Assembly (NCBI GenBank): GCA_016720395.1 | Contig: JADKKR010000004.1 | Span: forward strand, 186,001-250,000 | Direction: 5' to 3' | DNA: 64,000 nucleotides | Source of the DNA: Geobacteraceae bacterium | Lineage (GTDB): Bacteria > Desulfobacterota > Desulfuromonadia > Geobacterales > Pseudopelobacteraceae | In this document: positions 1 to 8,800 of the stretch, in pieces | How the letters are laid out: each line of letters starts with the position of its first letter | How positions within the stretch are numbered: the first letter of the stretch is position 1 | Notes under the pieces: model-generated | What the model was told of the DNA's origin: nothing | The model's input: the letters and a program-made list of their open reading frames with translations, nothing else | Database searches by the model: none | Position numbers and translations under genes: made by a program

Positions 1-768
1 GCCGATATCGTGAAGTTCTCCGGCAATCCCCAGAGACTTGACGGCCATGACATCCATGCCGAGTGAAGCACCCAGGGCCATGGCCAGAATCCCCACGTTG
101 ACACAGTGGTTGAACGTGTAGTTATCGTAATCCTTGATCATGGTCAGGCCGACCAGGATTGATGGCTCCTGCATGGTGATGCCGACCATCCGGTCAACCA
201 CCTTGATAACAGGAGCACTGCTTGGAATGCGCCCTCGCTCGATATCACGACAGATACCGCGTATTGCATTCAGAGCGTTACCATAGGTAGCCTGATGGTC
301 GTTTTCGTCTTCCTGCTCATCCGACTCCTTATCCGGGGTTTCGAAAGTTTCCTCACCCAGACGCACCAGCCGGATGTGTACGATGCCCTCCTGCTTCATG
401 CGGTCAACGAGTGTTTCAATCTCGGCACCCTTGACAGAAAACAGCCGGATAAAAGCCTGCAGTTCCTCGAACGTAAGACCTGCGGTCACAACGACCCTGC
501 CGATATACTTTTCCAGCATGCGATTAGTCAGATCTGCGATTGCAGTTGACGGATTGACGAAGAGATGTTCCTCAAAGAACATGGCTCCATCAAGAATGCC
601 CCAGGAGACCTCAGGTACCCGACCGAGCGCCTGGGCCAGAATCTTGTCCAGCTCAAGCAGGGGCTGGCGGATTGAGGGGTGCGAAGCAGGGTAGAAAGCC
701 ATGCCTTTGACAGCACCGGAGAATAGGGTAACTATCCTCAAAGCTCCCTGGTTGTCAAGCGCCTCCAT
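1..768 (-). CDS. HD-GYP-type phosphohydrolase (partial; C-terminus beyond window)
   Basis: Reading leftward from an ATG at 768, this open frame runs off the left edge of the window with 256 codons visible. The visible part is an N-terminal region of unknown fold, an acidic linker rich in D/E around residues 133-142, then the start of an HD-type helix pattern (YTFNHCVNVGILAM followed by LHDIG) at the extreme edge. HD-GYP proteins usually hydrolyse cyclic di-GMP; the GYP motif itself lies outside the window, so the catalytic class is inferred. The start codon overlaps the end of the HEAT-repeat gene by 14 nt, so the two are probably translated as one operon. Confidence 0.75.
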   Translation of the reverse strand, partial: MEALDNQGALRIVTLFSGAVKGMAFYPASHPSIRQPLLELDKILAQALGRVPEVSWGILDGAMFFEEHLFVNPSTAIADLTNRMLEKYIGRVVVTAGLTFEELQAFIRLFSVKGAEIETLVDRMKQEGIVHIRLVRLGEETFETPDKESDEQEDENDHQATYGNALNAIRGICRDIERGRIPSSAPVIKVVDRMVGITMQEPSILVGLTMIKDYDNYTFNHCVNVGILAMALGASLGMDVMAVKSLGIAGELHDIG

Positions 769-2365
769 ATTGCTCACCCCTCATTCGTTCTATGGTTTCA
801 GCAGCCTCTGCACAGGCTCTGCCGAGATCATCGGACCCGGATGCTTTTTTCTTCAAAAGGGGCACGGCCCGCAGATCCCCCAGGCGGCCCAGGCAGCCGG
901 CAATAGCGATTTTGAACTGTTCCCAGCGGCTGCGGGCAATAATATGCCGGCTGGCGAGAATCTTCATCAGGATCGGAACAGCCTGGCGGTCGCCGATCAT
1001 GGCAATGGCACCCAGGGCGTCAATCTTGAGCGATATGTTCTTGAGAAACAGGTCGCCTTCGCAGACAATCTTCATCAGCTCCGCCAGTGCTTTCCTGCTT
1101 TTCATACCTCCCAGCGATGCGATAACCTGGGGGAAGAGCACCGTGTTGCTGCCGTGCAGTACCCCGATAATGGCGGATTCAGCCTCTCTGCCGCCAATTT
1201 TTGCCAGGCTGCGGATGGCCTCCTTGCAGACGCGGATGTCCGTATGCCGCAGGCACACCAGCAGCTCGGGGACCGCTTCCGGCATACCTATATCTCCCAG
1301 AATGGCAGACAGGTTACGAACGATGTACCAGCGATTATCCTGCATCATCTTAAGTATGACAGGAACGGCGGCCCCGCCCAGCCCGACCAGCAGCGCGCTC
1401 AGTTCCTTGCGCACTGCCAGGTTGTCGGTCGAGCCCATTTTGGCTATGGTCAGCGTGATCCCCGCCGGTCCTGCGGCAGATAAAACCGCCAGCATAGCCT
1501 CACGGGAAAGGGCGTCGGGTGCCTCCGTGTGATCCAGGAGATATGCAAGCAGCACATCTCCCGTTAGGAGATGTTCCAGCCCGAAGCGGGCTGACTCCCT
1601 CAGCTTGATTGTCCGGGACGTGTCATTGGCATGCTCTGCCAGCAGCTCCACCAGAGGAGACAGGGCCGCAAGGTCGTTGCGGGCCTTAAAGGTATCGGAG
1701 CAGGTTATTGACTGGCGGACCGCCATCTGATACAGGTCTGCGTCCAGCGTTGAAGCCAGACGACCGAGCAGCGCCAGCAGTTCATCGTTGGCATCGAGGT
1801 CGTCAAGCTTGTCATTCGGCTGTTGCGGGTCTTCAGCCCACTCCTGGCCAAGGCCGCTCTCGACCTCATCCACCGTCTGGGGAGCCTTCCCGCTGGATTC
1901 GATATCATCGCGCTTGGCGGTAATAATAGCCAGATCGAATTCGTTCACCCAGATCGTCCTGACGCCATGTTCTGCCAGCAGCTTATCCAAGCCTCCGGAT
2001 TTCTGCACCGCTTCGGGGGTTATGGTAAGGATTCTTAGAAAGTCAAGCAGGTCTTCCTCGCGGAGGTCACGAAGGAAGGTAATTTTCTGGACGCGCCGGA
2101 TAAAGAATTCGTATGACAGGGAGGCAGAGATGTGGGTAGTGTCTTTAAGAACTTCACCGTCCGGGAAACTGAAGTTTTTCCGGCCGCTGTTCAGGGAGAG
2201 ATCATTGCCATCCAGCATACTCAGCATGGCGGAATGAGCCTGTTTGATTCGTGTCTTTCGGGACGGGTGCCCGGGAGGGTAAAACTTCCACGCCCTTAGT
2301 GCCCTGTGGATACTGCCAAGGGCATCCAGGACCCCTTGGAGTGTGGGTGGACGATAGAACTCCAT
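755..2365 (-). CDS. HEAT-repeat protein
   Basis: This 536-aa protein begins at an ATG preceded by AAGGA. Residues 1 to about 150 form a region without a recognised fold, and an acidic linker (DDLDANDE) follows near residue 190. The second half is a run of alpha-helical repeats of the PBS-lyase/HEAT type, for example the stretches around AVPVILKMMQDNRWYIVRN, AVPELLVCLRH and AVPILMKIL. Such repeats act as binding scaffolds. No catalytic motif is visible. The 3' end overlaps the HD-GYP-type gene, suggesting a shared signalling job, which is inference. Confidence 0.75.
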   Translation of the reverse strand: MEFYRPPTLQGVLDALGSIHRALRAWKFYPPGHPSRKTRIKQAHSAMLSMLDGNDLSLNSGRKNFSFPDGEVLKDTTHISASLSYEFFIRRVQKITFLRDLREEDLLDFLRILTITPEAVQKSGGLDKLLAEHGVRTIWVNEFDLAIITAKRDDIESSGKAPQTVDEVESGLGQEWAEDPQQPNDKLDDLDANDELLALLGRLASTLDADLYQMAVRQSITCSDTFKARNDLAALSPLVELLAEHANDTSRTIKLRESARFGLEHLLTGDVLLAYLLDHTEAPDALSREAMLAVLSAAGPAGITLTIAKMGSTDNLAVRKELSALLVGLGGAAVPVILKMMQDNRWYIVRNLSAILGDIGMPEAVPELLVCLRHTDIRVCKEAIRSLAKIGGREAESAIIGVLHGSNTVLFPQVIASLGGMKSRKALAELMKIVCEGDLFLKNISLKIDALGAIAMIGDRQAVPILMKILASRHIIARSRWEQFKIAIAGCLGRLGDLRAVPLLKKKASGSDDLGRACAEAAETIERMRGEQYGGA

Positions 2366-2514
2366 TGACGTTCCTTGTACAAATAGATTCCAGAGTGTAA
2401 TAATATACAGAAAATCGGCTTTGTCAAACCATTAAGCCCGCTCCGCGGCCGATTGACAATGCCCGCCGGCATGCGATCATCTCACATGTAATCCGGTTCA
2501 ATCGAGGAGAATCC

Positions 2515-3867
<1,353 letters not shown>

Positions 3868-3949
3868 AGTTCGGCGCTGTTTTTTTTGCTGGACTTGCAC
3901 CGCCGTAACCTCTAAAATCTGAACATTTAAATGACTTCAGGAGCAGGCA

Positions 3950-4306
3950 ATGGAAGTTGGTAAACTTGAGTATTTTAGAAACGTTCTGGCTGATGAGATG
4001 AAGGCCCTCTTGGGCGAGGCGGGCAAGACCGTCACGGAGATGACCTCTGACTCTTCCAATTTCCCCGATCCGACCGACCGTGCCACCCAGGAATCCGACC
4101 GCAACTTCGAACTGCGCATCCGTGACCGTGAACGCAAGCTGATCAACAAGATCAAAGACGCCCTTGATCGCATCGACAGTGGAGATTTCGGGATATGCGA
4201 GGAATGCGGCGATGAGATCAGTGAGGCCAGACTTAAGGTCCGTCCGGTAACAACGCTGTGCATCAACTGTAAAATGGAAGCGGAACAGAAAGAACGCCGA
4301 CCCTGA
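3950..4306 (+). CDS. dksA: DksA/TraR-family zinc-finger regulator
   Basis: DksA binds the RNA polymerase secondary channel and works with ppGpp in the stringent response. This 118-aa protein has a long N-terminal coiled coil, then the C4 zinc finger CEECG...LCINC (residues about 83-105). The acidic coiled-coil tip lies in a stretch containing FPDPTDRATQESDRN, similar to the DxxDxA motif of true DksA. It is shorter than E. coli DksA (151 aa) but typical of the delta-proteobacterial form. A clear AGGAG precedes the ATG. Confidence 0.9.
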   Translation: MEVGKLEYFRNVLADEMKALLGEAGKTVTEMTSDSSNFPDPTDRATQESDRNFELRIRDRERKLINKIKDALDRIDSGDFGICEECGDEISEARLKVRPVTTLCINCKMEAEQKERRP

Positions 4307-4340
4307 TTTTTCCCGTTACCCCGCCTCCCGCAGCAGGTGC

Positions 4341-5723
4341 ATGTCTATGACAGACCGCATTCCCTCCCAGAAAGCTGCATCCACCAAACAGGTTACTGAA
4401 CTGACGCTTCTGTATCAGTTCAGTAATACCATGCTGTCCACCATCCGGCTCAACAAGCTGACACACCTTGTCCTCACGGCACTTACATCCGGTAAGGCGA
4501 TGCTTTTCGACAGGGCCATACTTTTCCTGCGGAATGAAAAAACCGACGTGCTGCAGGGAATGCTCGGCGTCACCCGGAATACAGCCGAAGGACTTCAGAT
4601 CATCGGCGGCGAGGATGCCCTGAGCAGCCACTGGGATATCAGTGAAGAGATAATTGCACTCCAGGTTGCCTCGGAATTCAGCTCACTTGTCCGGTCGACC
4701 CGTATAGACATGGACAACGACTGCCCGGTTATCAAGCGTGTCATCAGCGAGCAGAAACTCTGTCTCATCGAGGATGCGGGCTGCCACGAATGCACTACCT
4801 GCAGCTTCATCAAACATCTTGGTGCCACATCGTTCGCTGCCACTCCTCTTGTTGCCGGCGGGAAATCACTCGGTATAATCGTTGTTGACAATCCGCAATC
4901 CGACAGAATGATCACGCAGGACAACCTGCATTTCCTCCAGCTGTTCGCCAACCAGGCCGGCATGGCAATCGAGAATTCCATGCTCTATAATCGTGTTGAA
5001 CAGGCCCACTCCAGCCTGCGTGAGGCCCGTGAACGCCTGGTTCACGGTGAGCGCCTGGCTGCTATCGGTGAGATGGCGGCTAATCTGGCCCATGAACTGA
5101 AAAACCCCCTTATCACAATCGGTGGTTTTGCGGGACGTCTCCTGAAGAGTCTGCCCAATCAATCCCGTGAGCATACCTACGCAGACACAATTGTCAAAGA
5201 GGTCGGCCGGCTTGAAAAGATGCTGTCAGACATCCTCGCTTTTTCACGCAAACCGACCATCTGCTACAGCGCCTGCAACCTCGCTGAAATTCTTCAGGAT
5301 TGCTTCAGCAGTTGTGCCGCCACCCTGGAAGATCAGGGCATTCGTCTTTCAGCGAATCTTGAAGAGTCCAACCTGCCCCTGCTTGGCGACGCTCACCAGC
5401 TTAAGCAGGTCTTCCTCAACCTGATACTGAACGCCTGCGAAGTCATGCCTGACGGAGGCCTGCTCCGTGTGCACAGTGAGATATCACCCAGGAGCAAGCG
5501 TGTGATAACGATTCGAATCTCGGACACAGGCGGGGGAATACCGACCGAGATGCTCTCACAGATCTTCAACCCTTTTTTCACCACCAAGCGCCATGGAACC
5601 GGACTGGGGCTGGCAATCGTCAACCGTATCCTTCTGAATCACGACGGGCGCATCACAGCCGCCAATGACGGCTCAGGGGCCGTTTTCACCGTTACGCTGC
5701 CACTTGCGGAAACCGTGCAATAA
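4341..5723 (+). CDS. GAF-domain sensor histidine kinase
   Basis: This 460-aa kinase has no membrane segment and is predicted to be cytoplasmic. Residues about 15-210 form a GAF-like sensory domain containing a cysteine cluster, CHECTTC, near residue 150. Then come a coiled-coil linker, a HisKA box AHELKNPL (phospho-acceptor His near residue 250), and a HATPase domain with the N, G1 (SDTGGGIP), F and G2 (GTGLGLAIV) boxes complete. The cysteines could hold a redox or metal cofactor, which is inference. No response regulator lies next to it. The start could also be the second Met, two codons downstream. Confidence 0.9.
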   Translation: MSMTDRIPSQKAASTKQVTELTLLYQFSNTMLSTIRLNKLTHLVLTALTSGKAMLFDRAILFLRNEKTDVLQGMLGVTRNTAEGLQIIGGEDALSSHWDISEEIIALQVASEFSSLVRSTRIDMDNDCPVIKRVISEQKLCLIEDAGCHECTTCSFIKHLGATSFAATPLVAGGKSLGIIVVDNPQSDRMITQDNLHFLQLFANQAGMAIENSMLYNRVEQAHSSLREARERLVHGERLAAIGEMAANLAHELKNPLITIGGFAGRLLKSLPNQSREHTYADTIVKEVGRLEKMLSDILAFSRKPTICYSACNLAEILQDCFSSCAATLEDQGIRLSANLEESNLPLLGDAHQLKQVFLNLILNACEVMPDGGLLRVHSEISPRSKRVITIRISDTGGGIPTEMLSQIFNPFFTTKRHGTGLGLAIVNRILLNHDGRITAANDGSGAVFTVTLPLAETVQ

Positions 5724-5781
5724 CCTGCCCGCAACTTCCGTTTTATGATTTCATACCTGGCCGCTCCCGCGAAAACATAAA

Positions 5782-5801
5782 GGGCGACATCCCTGTCGCC
5801 C
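5782..5801. terminator. Bidirectional hairpin between convergent genes
   Basis: GGGCGAC, a 6-nt loop and GTCGCCC form a perfect 7-bp stem between the histidine kinase (+) and the small leftward gene at 5881-6081. Read leftward it is followed by TTTATGTTTT, so it best serves the minus-strand gene. Confidence 0.6.
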
Positions 5802-5880
5802 CCGCATATTCAATACCCTGATGAGAGTGTCTGACCCTTATCAGCTGTATCTGTCTTCTGATTCTCGACCGGCTGCAATT

Positions 5881-6081
5881 CTAGAGTGCAAGTTTTCTCA
5901 ATTCACTGGGGGCCTTATAGGTATATTCACGCTTCACAACCCTTACCGGGTCCAAGCCCAACGTAACCCAGCCCGTTGAGCGCCTGAACTTTGCTATTTT
6001 CTTCGTTTCGATCAATCCATCCAGAATTCTTTCATTCACATAATCGAAACGATTATCAGGGTAATTGACCTGTATCAGCAT
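5881..6081 (-). CDS. Small conserved-looking hypothetical protein (66 aa)
   Basis: The frame encodes 66 residues starting MLIQVNYPDNRFDYV and containing a central RRSTGWVTLGLDP segment. I have an impression of similar short proteins in Geobacter genomes, but I cannot assign a function. It is rich in charged and beta-prone residues, without signal peptide or membrane helix. AGGTGATC and GGGGGATT lie upstream of the ATG, the latter a workable ribosome site. The hairpin at 5782-5801 ends the transcript. Confidence 0.6.
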   Translation of the reverse strand: MLIQVNYPDNRFDYVNERILDGLIETKKIAKFRRSTGWVTLGLDPVRVVKREYTYKAPSELRKLAL

Positions 6082-6535
6082 ATAGAATCCCCCTTTTGAT
6101 CACCTCTGGGATAAATAATACCTTTTTTATCCTATTTTGTCAATGACTCAAAAGCAGGATGTGCCTCTGGTTCAGTTTGCGACTCAGGCACATGATTAAT
6201 CAGTGTTCTCATCTATGAGCGAGCTGCCCTCTTGCTTACACACCCAACGAAGAAGCCCGCCGGTTTCTTTCGGCGGGCTTCTTTTATCGGTTCAAACTGT
6301 GCAACCTTTTCAAGGTTGTCTCATTCCGGAGAGTATCCGAAGAGGTGAATCTTCAATCTGTATGTTCCCAGTCGGGCGGAGTATCTTCCATACATTTCCT
6401 CCATTGACCAACTATCACTTCTTGCTTTCTGGTACTACTATATCATCCGAGACTTGAAATTACAGTCTGTCGAAAATAAAAATATCCGTGTATAGTTATA
6501 AATTAGAGTCAGTTCTAAAGAACAAGGAGAAAAAA
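6082..6535. other. 454-nt stretch without a convincing gene
   Basis: Apart from the strong rightward terminator at 6251-6286, I see only A/T-rich DNA. Short frames here have neither ribosome sites nor protein-like composition. A terminator with no gene in front of it leaves room for a small RNA between about 6130 and 6250, but no promoter is evident. Confidence 0.4.
6251..6286 (+). terminator. Rho-independent terminator without an assigned gene
   Basis: AGAAGCCCGCCG, a short loop (GTTTCTTT) and CGGCGGGCTTCT followed by a T run make a near-perfect stem of at least 11 bp. The nearest gene on this strand is 500 nt upstream and separated by a leftward gene, so it may end an unrecognised transcript. 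Confidence 0.8.
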
Positions 6536-6790
6536 ATGGTCCGTACTATGACAGCAGGCATGATAATCGTCCTGGCAACCACAAGCCTTTCCATTGCTGC
6601 AGTAGGTGTAGACGTTTCAACCCCCAACGTAAGGGTACAGGTCGGCACTCCCCAACCCCCTCCTCCGCCGCAGGTCAGGGTCATCGAGAGGGAGAGGGTT
6701 GTTGTGCATGAGCATGAAGCAAAGAAAGACAACGGTAAGCACAAGGGGCATTACAAAAAACATAAGAAGCACAAGAAACATGACGACTGA
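6536..6790 (+). CDS. Small exported His/Lys-rich protein
   Basis: The 84-aa product starts at the ATG at 6536, where AAGGAG sits 6 nt upstream; an earlier in-frame start at 6488 has no ribosome site. Residues 1-22 form a Sec signal peptide (MVRTMTAGMIIVLATTSLSIAA). A proline stretch (PQPPPPPQ) and a basic tail follow, with the repeated pattern HKGHYKKHKKHKKHDD at the end. The His-rich end suggests binding of transition metals or a polyanion in the periplasm; that is inference from composition only. tRNA-Ala follows 10 nt downstream. Confidence 0.75.
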   Translation: MVRTMTAGMIIVLATTSLSIAAVGVDVSTPNVRVQVGTPQPPPPPQVRVIERERVVVHEHEAKKDNGKHKGHYKKHKKHKKHDD

Positions 6791-6800
6791 AACCTGAGTC

Positions 6801-6876
6801 GGGGATGTAGCTCAGTTGGGAGAGCGGTACGTTCGCAACGTACAGGCCGTCGGTTCGATCCCGTCCATCTCCACCA
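6801..6876 (+). tRNA. tRNA-Ala (anticodon CGC)
   Basis: A full 76-nt cloverleaf including the encoded CCA. The acceptor stem GGGGATG/CATCTCC carries the G3-U70 wobble pair that is the alanine identity element. The anticodon loop TTCGCAA gives CGC, reading GCG. The D arm (GCTC/GAGC) and anticodon stem (GTACG/CGTAC) are perfect. The T stem (GTCGG/CCGTC) has one U-U mismatch at 50-64. Confidence 0.95.
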
Positions 6877-6885
6877 ATAATCGAA

Positions 6886-6916
6886 GGGTGTTACGTTAAT
6901 TCGTAACACCCTTTTT
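6886..6916 (+). terminator. Terminator of the tRNA-Ala transcript
   Basis: GGGTGTTACG, loop TTAATT, CGTAACACCC and then five T. The perfect 10-bp stem starts 9 nt after the tRNA. Confidence 0.92.
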
Positions 6917-7010
6917 ACTTATACCAAGCTCTGCATCTGCCTCTCAAAACGGCTCAAACAGATCAAAGGCTCACGACACGGTTGGATTATGCAGTTTTCA
7001 CCAACGGCTT

Positions 7011-7853
7011 TCATTTCGTTTCCCTGCGACCCTCAGGTACATTAAGTATGTCCATCTCCATTGAAAAAAGATCAATCATCAATTGCCTTCCCCTCAGAGG
7101 CGTCCCCTGGCCGGTCAACAGCTTGCAGACCTCGGCAACCTCCAGGCTGGCTATCACTGCAGGCGTGAAAGACGGGTTACCCAGCGTCTGCTCGACACCC
7201 TTACCGGTTTTCCAGGTTCCATAGATGGTCTGCAGCGTGTCATCTCCGGGAAACTGGGTAGTGACATGGCCAAACCAGCCGGCAATGGCACCATGCACAA
7301 GAGGGATGCGCAGTGAAGCGCAGACTTCCGCGAGCTCCAAACGGGTGCTGATTGTGTCCAGTGCATCGACCGCCAGTTGACACCCGGCAAGCAGTTCTTC
7401 GCCGTTCATGGCTGAAAAAGCCGCTTGAACCGGTACCAGGGTTACTGCCGGGTTGATCTCTCTGATGCGTCGAGAGGCTGCTTCCACCTTGGCGGTTCCA
7501 AGGTTCGCCGGACTGCTGAACAGCTGCCGGTTCAGGTTATGCTCTTCGAACACATCCGGGTCGATGACAACAATGTTTCCGACCCCCATACGGGCCAGCT
7601 CCTCAACGACGTAGCCTCCCAGCCCCCCGCAGCCGATCACCGCCACGCGGCTGCGGAACAGTGACAACTGGTCACTGATGGAAAGAGTCTTGCGATTTCG
7701 CTGATAGCGGGCAGGCAGAATGCCCCGCTCCAACGCCACATCTTCCACCTGTGCCAGGCTCACACCGAATCGTTCGGCGGCCTCTAGCTGATTATTCCAG
7801 GGAAGAAGCTGTCCTTCGGCATGATCGCGTACGTATATCGGCAGGGTATCCAT
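7011..7853 (-). CDS. ThiF/MoeB/HesA-family adenylyltransferase
   Basis: E1-like enzymes of this family adenylate the C-terminal Gly-Gly of a MoaD/ThiS-type carrier before sulfur transfer. The 280-aa product has an N-terminal extension of about 70 residues, then the nucleotide-binding VIGCGGLGGYV motif and the expected downstream DPDVFEEHNLNRQ segment. The two CxxC zinc pairs found in E. coli MoeB are not evident. The start chosen is ATG at 7853, one nt past the MoaD-like stop, rather than an upstream codon inside that gene. It is the last gene of the AOR transcript and most likely activates the adjacent MoaD-like protein for pyranopterin synthesis. Confidence 0.85.
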   Translation of the reverse strand: MDTLPIYVRDHAEGQLLPWNNQLEAAERFGVSLAQVEDVALERGILPARYQRNRKTLSISDQLSLFRSRVAVIGCGGLGGYVVEELARMGVGNIVVIDPDVFEEHNLNRQLFSSPANLGTAKVEAASRRIREINPAVTLVPVQAAFSAMNGEELLAGCQLAVDALDTISTRLELAEVCASLRIPLVHGAIAGWFGHVTTQFPGDDTLQTIYGTWKTGKGVEQTLGNPSFTPAVIASLEVAEVCKLLTGQGTPLRGRQLMIDLFSMEMDILNVPEGRRETK

Positions 7854-7854
7854 A

Positions 7855-8079
7855 TCACCCGCCGCCAAGCAGCGGAAAGAGAGCCAGGGTATCGCCTTCA
7901 GCCAGTTCACGGTCGAGTTTTACATGCCGGCTGTTGATCATCATGATGCCCAGCTCAGAATGCGGCAGTCTCAGGCGATCGGCCACGTCTGCAACGGTGG
8001 TTCCGGCAGGATAATCGACAGTTTCGATATCGAAACGACCGGTGCGGAATGATGCGAACAGCTTTACGGTTACGATCAT
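7855..8079 (-). CDS. MoaD/ThiS-family sulfur carrier
   Basis: A 74-aa ubiquitin-fold protein with the diagnostic C-terminal Gly-Gly (ends LFPLLGGG), preceded by the typical GDTLALFP segment. In molybdopterin synthase the C-terminal glycine is converted to a thiocarboxylate, which donates the dithiolene sulfur. It sits between an unknown AOR-linked gene (4 nt upstream) and its probable E1 partner (1 nt downstream). AOR operons in other bacteria, for example Aromatoleum, also carry MoaD- and MoeA/B-like genes, so a dedicated role in tungsten cofactor assembly is likely. Confidence 0.9.
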   Translation of the reverse strand: MIVTVKLFASFRTGRFDIETVDYPAGTTVADVADRLRLPHSELGIMMINSRHVKLDRELAEGDTLALFPLLGGG

Positions 8080-8083
8080 TTTT

Positions 8084-8650
8084 TCACTCGTTGAAACGGA
8101 CAGTTAAGAGTACCCGGCTCGTGCCGGGAGATGAATCCAATGGTCGGTCGGGGATGCTTTTCAGCAGATCTGCCAGTTCAGCCGGCTCAAGTATCAGGCC
8201 GCGCGCCAAAACAAGCGGCCCCAGTTCAGCCAAAAGCAGATTGAAGAGCTTAATCCGGACGGTCCCGTGCTGATCTGCAGCAGCCGCACCTCCCGAAACA
8301 TGGCTGATGCCCTGGCGAAGAGCGGCATAAAACCCGCCGCGCCTCATGGTGGCACCGACCAGACCGGGCATTGCCGCCGACAAGGTGACCCGGGAGCCAT
8401 CCTGTATGATGGTATGCTCAAGATCGTCAACCGGCCGGTTATCCATAAATATGGTGGTTATCCGGTCGGTAACGTAATCGGCGGGGATGGAGAACTGATC
8501 GCAGAGCAGGCATTTGAGTGTGCATCCGACCGTGGCAGGGACCGCAACACCCTTCTGGAGCAGGGGGAAGAAGGCATGCAGCTGGTCGGCATCGAGCTGC
8601 AAGGTCAGTCCGGGGGCGAACTTTGACTGGTCAGGTATGCTGCGTGGCAT
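8084..8650 (-). CDS. Unknown protein of the AOR operon
   Basis: 188 aa from the ATG at 8650, which has GGAG 6 nt upstream; an upstream TTG is less likely. Near residue 45 it has a C-x3-C-x2-C cluster (CTLKCLLC). That resembles the radical SAM signature, but no TIM-barrel features (GGE, SAM ribose or Gly-rich motifs) follow and the protein is too short for that fold. The C-terminal half is leucine-rich and helical. Its place between AOR and the MoaD-like gene suggests a role in cofactor or cluster insertion, or as a small electron-transfer partner. I do not recognise the family. Confidence 0.7.
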   Translation of the reverse strand: MPRSIPDQSKFAPGLTLQLDADQLHAFFPLLQKGVAVPATVGCTLKCLLCDQFSIPADYVTDRITTIFMDNRPVDDLEHTIIQDGSRVTLSAAMPGLVGATMRRGGFYAALRQGISHVSGGAAAADQHGTVRIKLFNLLLAELGPLVLARGLILEPAELADLLKSIPDRPLDSSPGTSRVLLTVRFNE

Positions 8651-8700
8651 AATCGTCTCCAATGAAATACCATTCCCAAAGCGTTCAGATTTGCGTCAAG

Positions 8701-8778
8701 TCGGCCCCGTCCAAACAGTCTCCGCTACGCGGCGTAGCAGCGCTACGCCGCACAAGAGAGGCAGGAGGACGGGGCCGA
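8701..8778. repeat. Large intercistronic stem-loop between AOR and the next gene
   Basis: TCGGCCCCGTCC (8701-8712) pairs perfectly with GGACGGGGCCGA (8767-8778). Inside it, GCGGCGTAGC (8729-8738) pairs with GCTACGCCGC (8742-8751) around a 3-nt loop. No T run follows on the coding strand. This looks like an RNA stabiliser or attenuator that lowers expression of the downstream genes relative to AOR. Confidence 0.7.
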
Positions 8779-8800
8779 GATGGCGAAAATATGCGCCGTA

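Noticed and set aside
8084..8650. CTLKCLLC as a radical SAM motif in the AOR-operon protein
   Set aside because: The rest of the 188-aa protein lacks all other radical SAM motifs and is too short for the fold.
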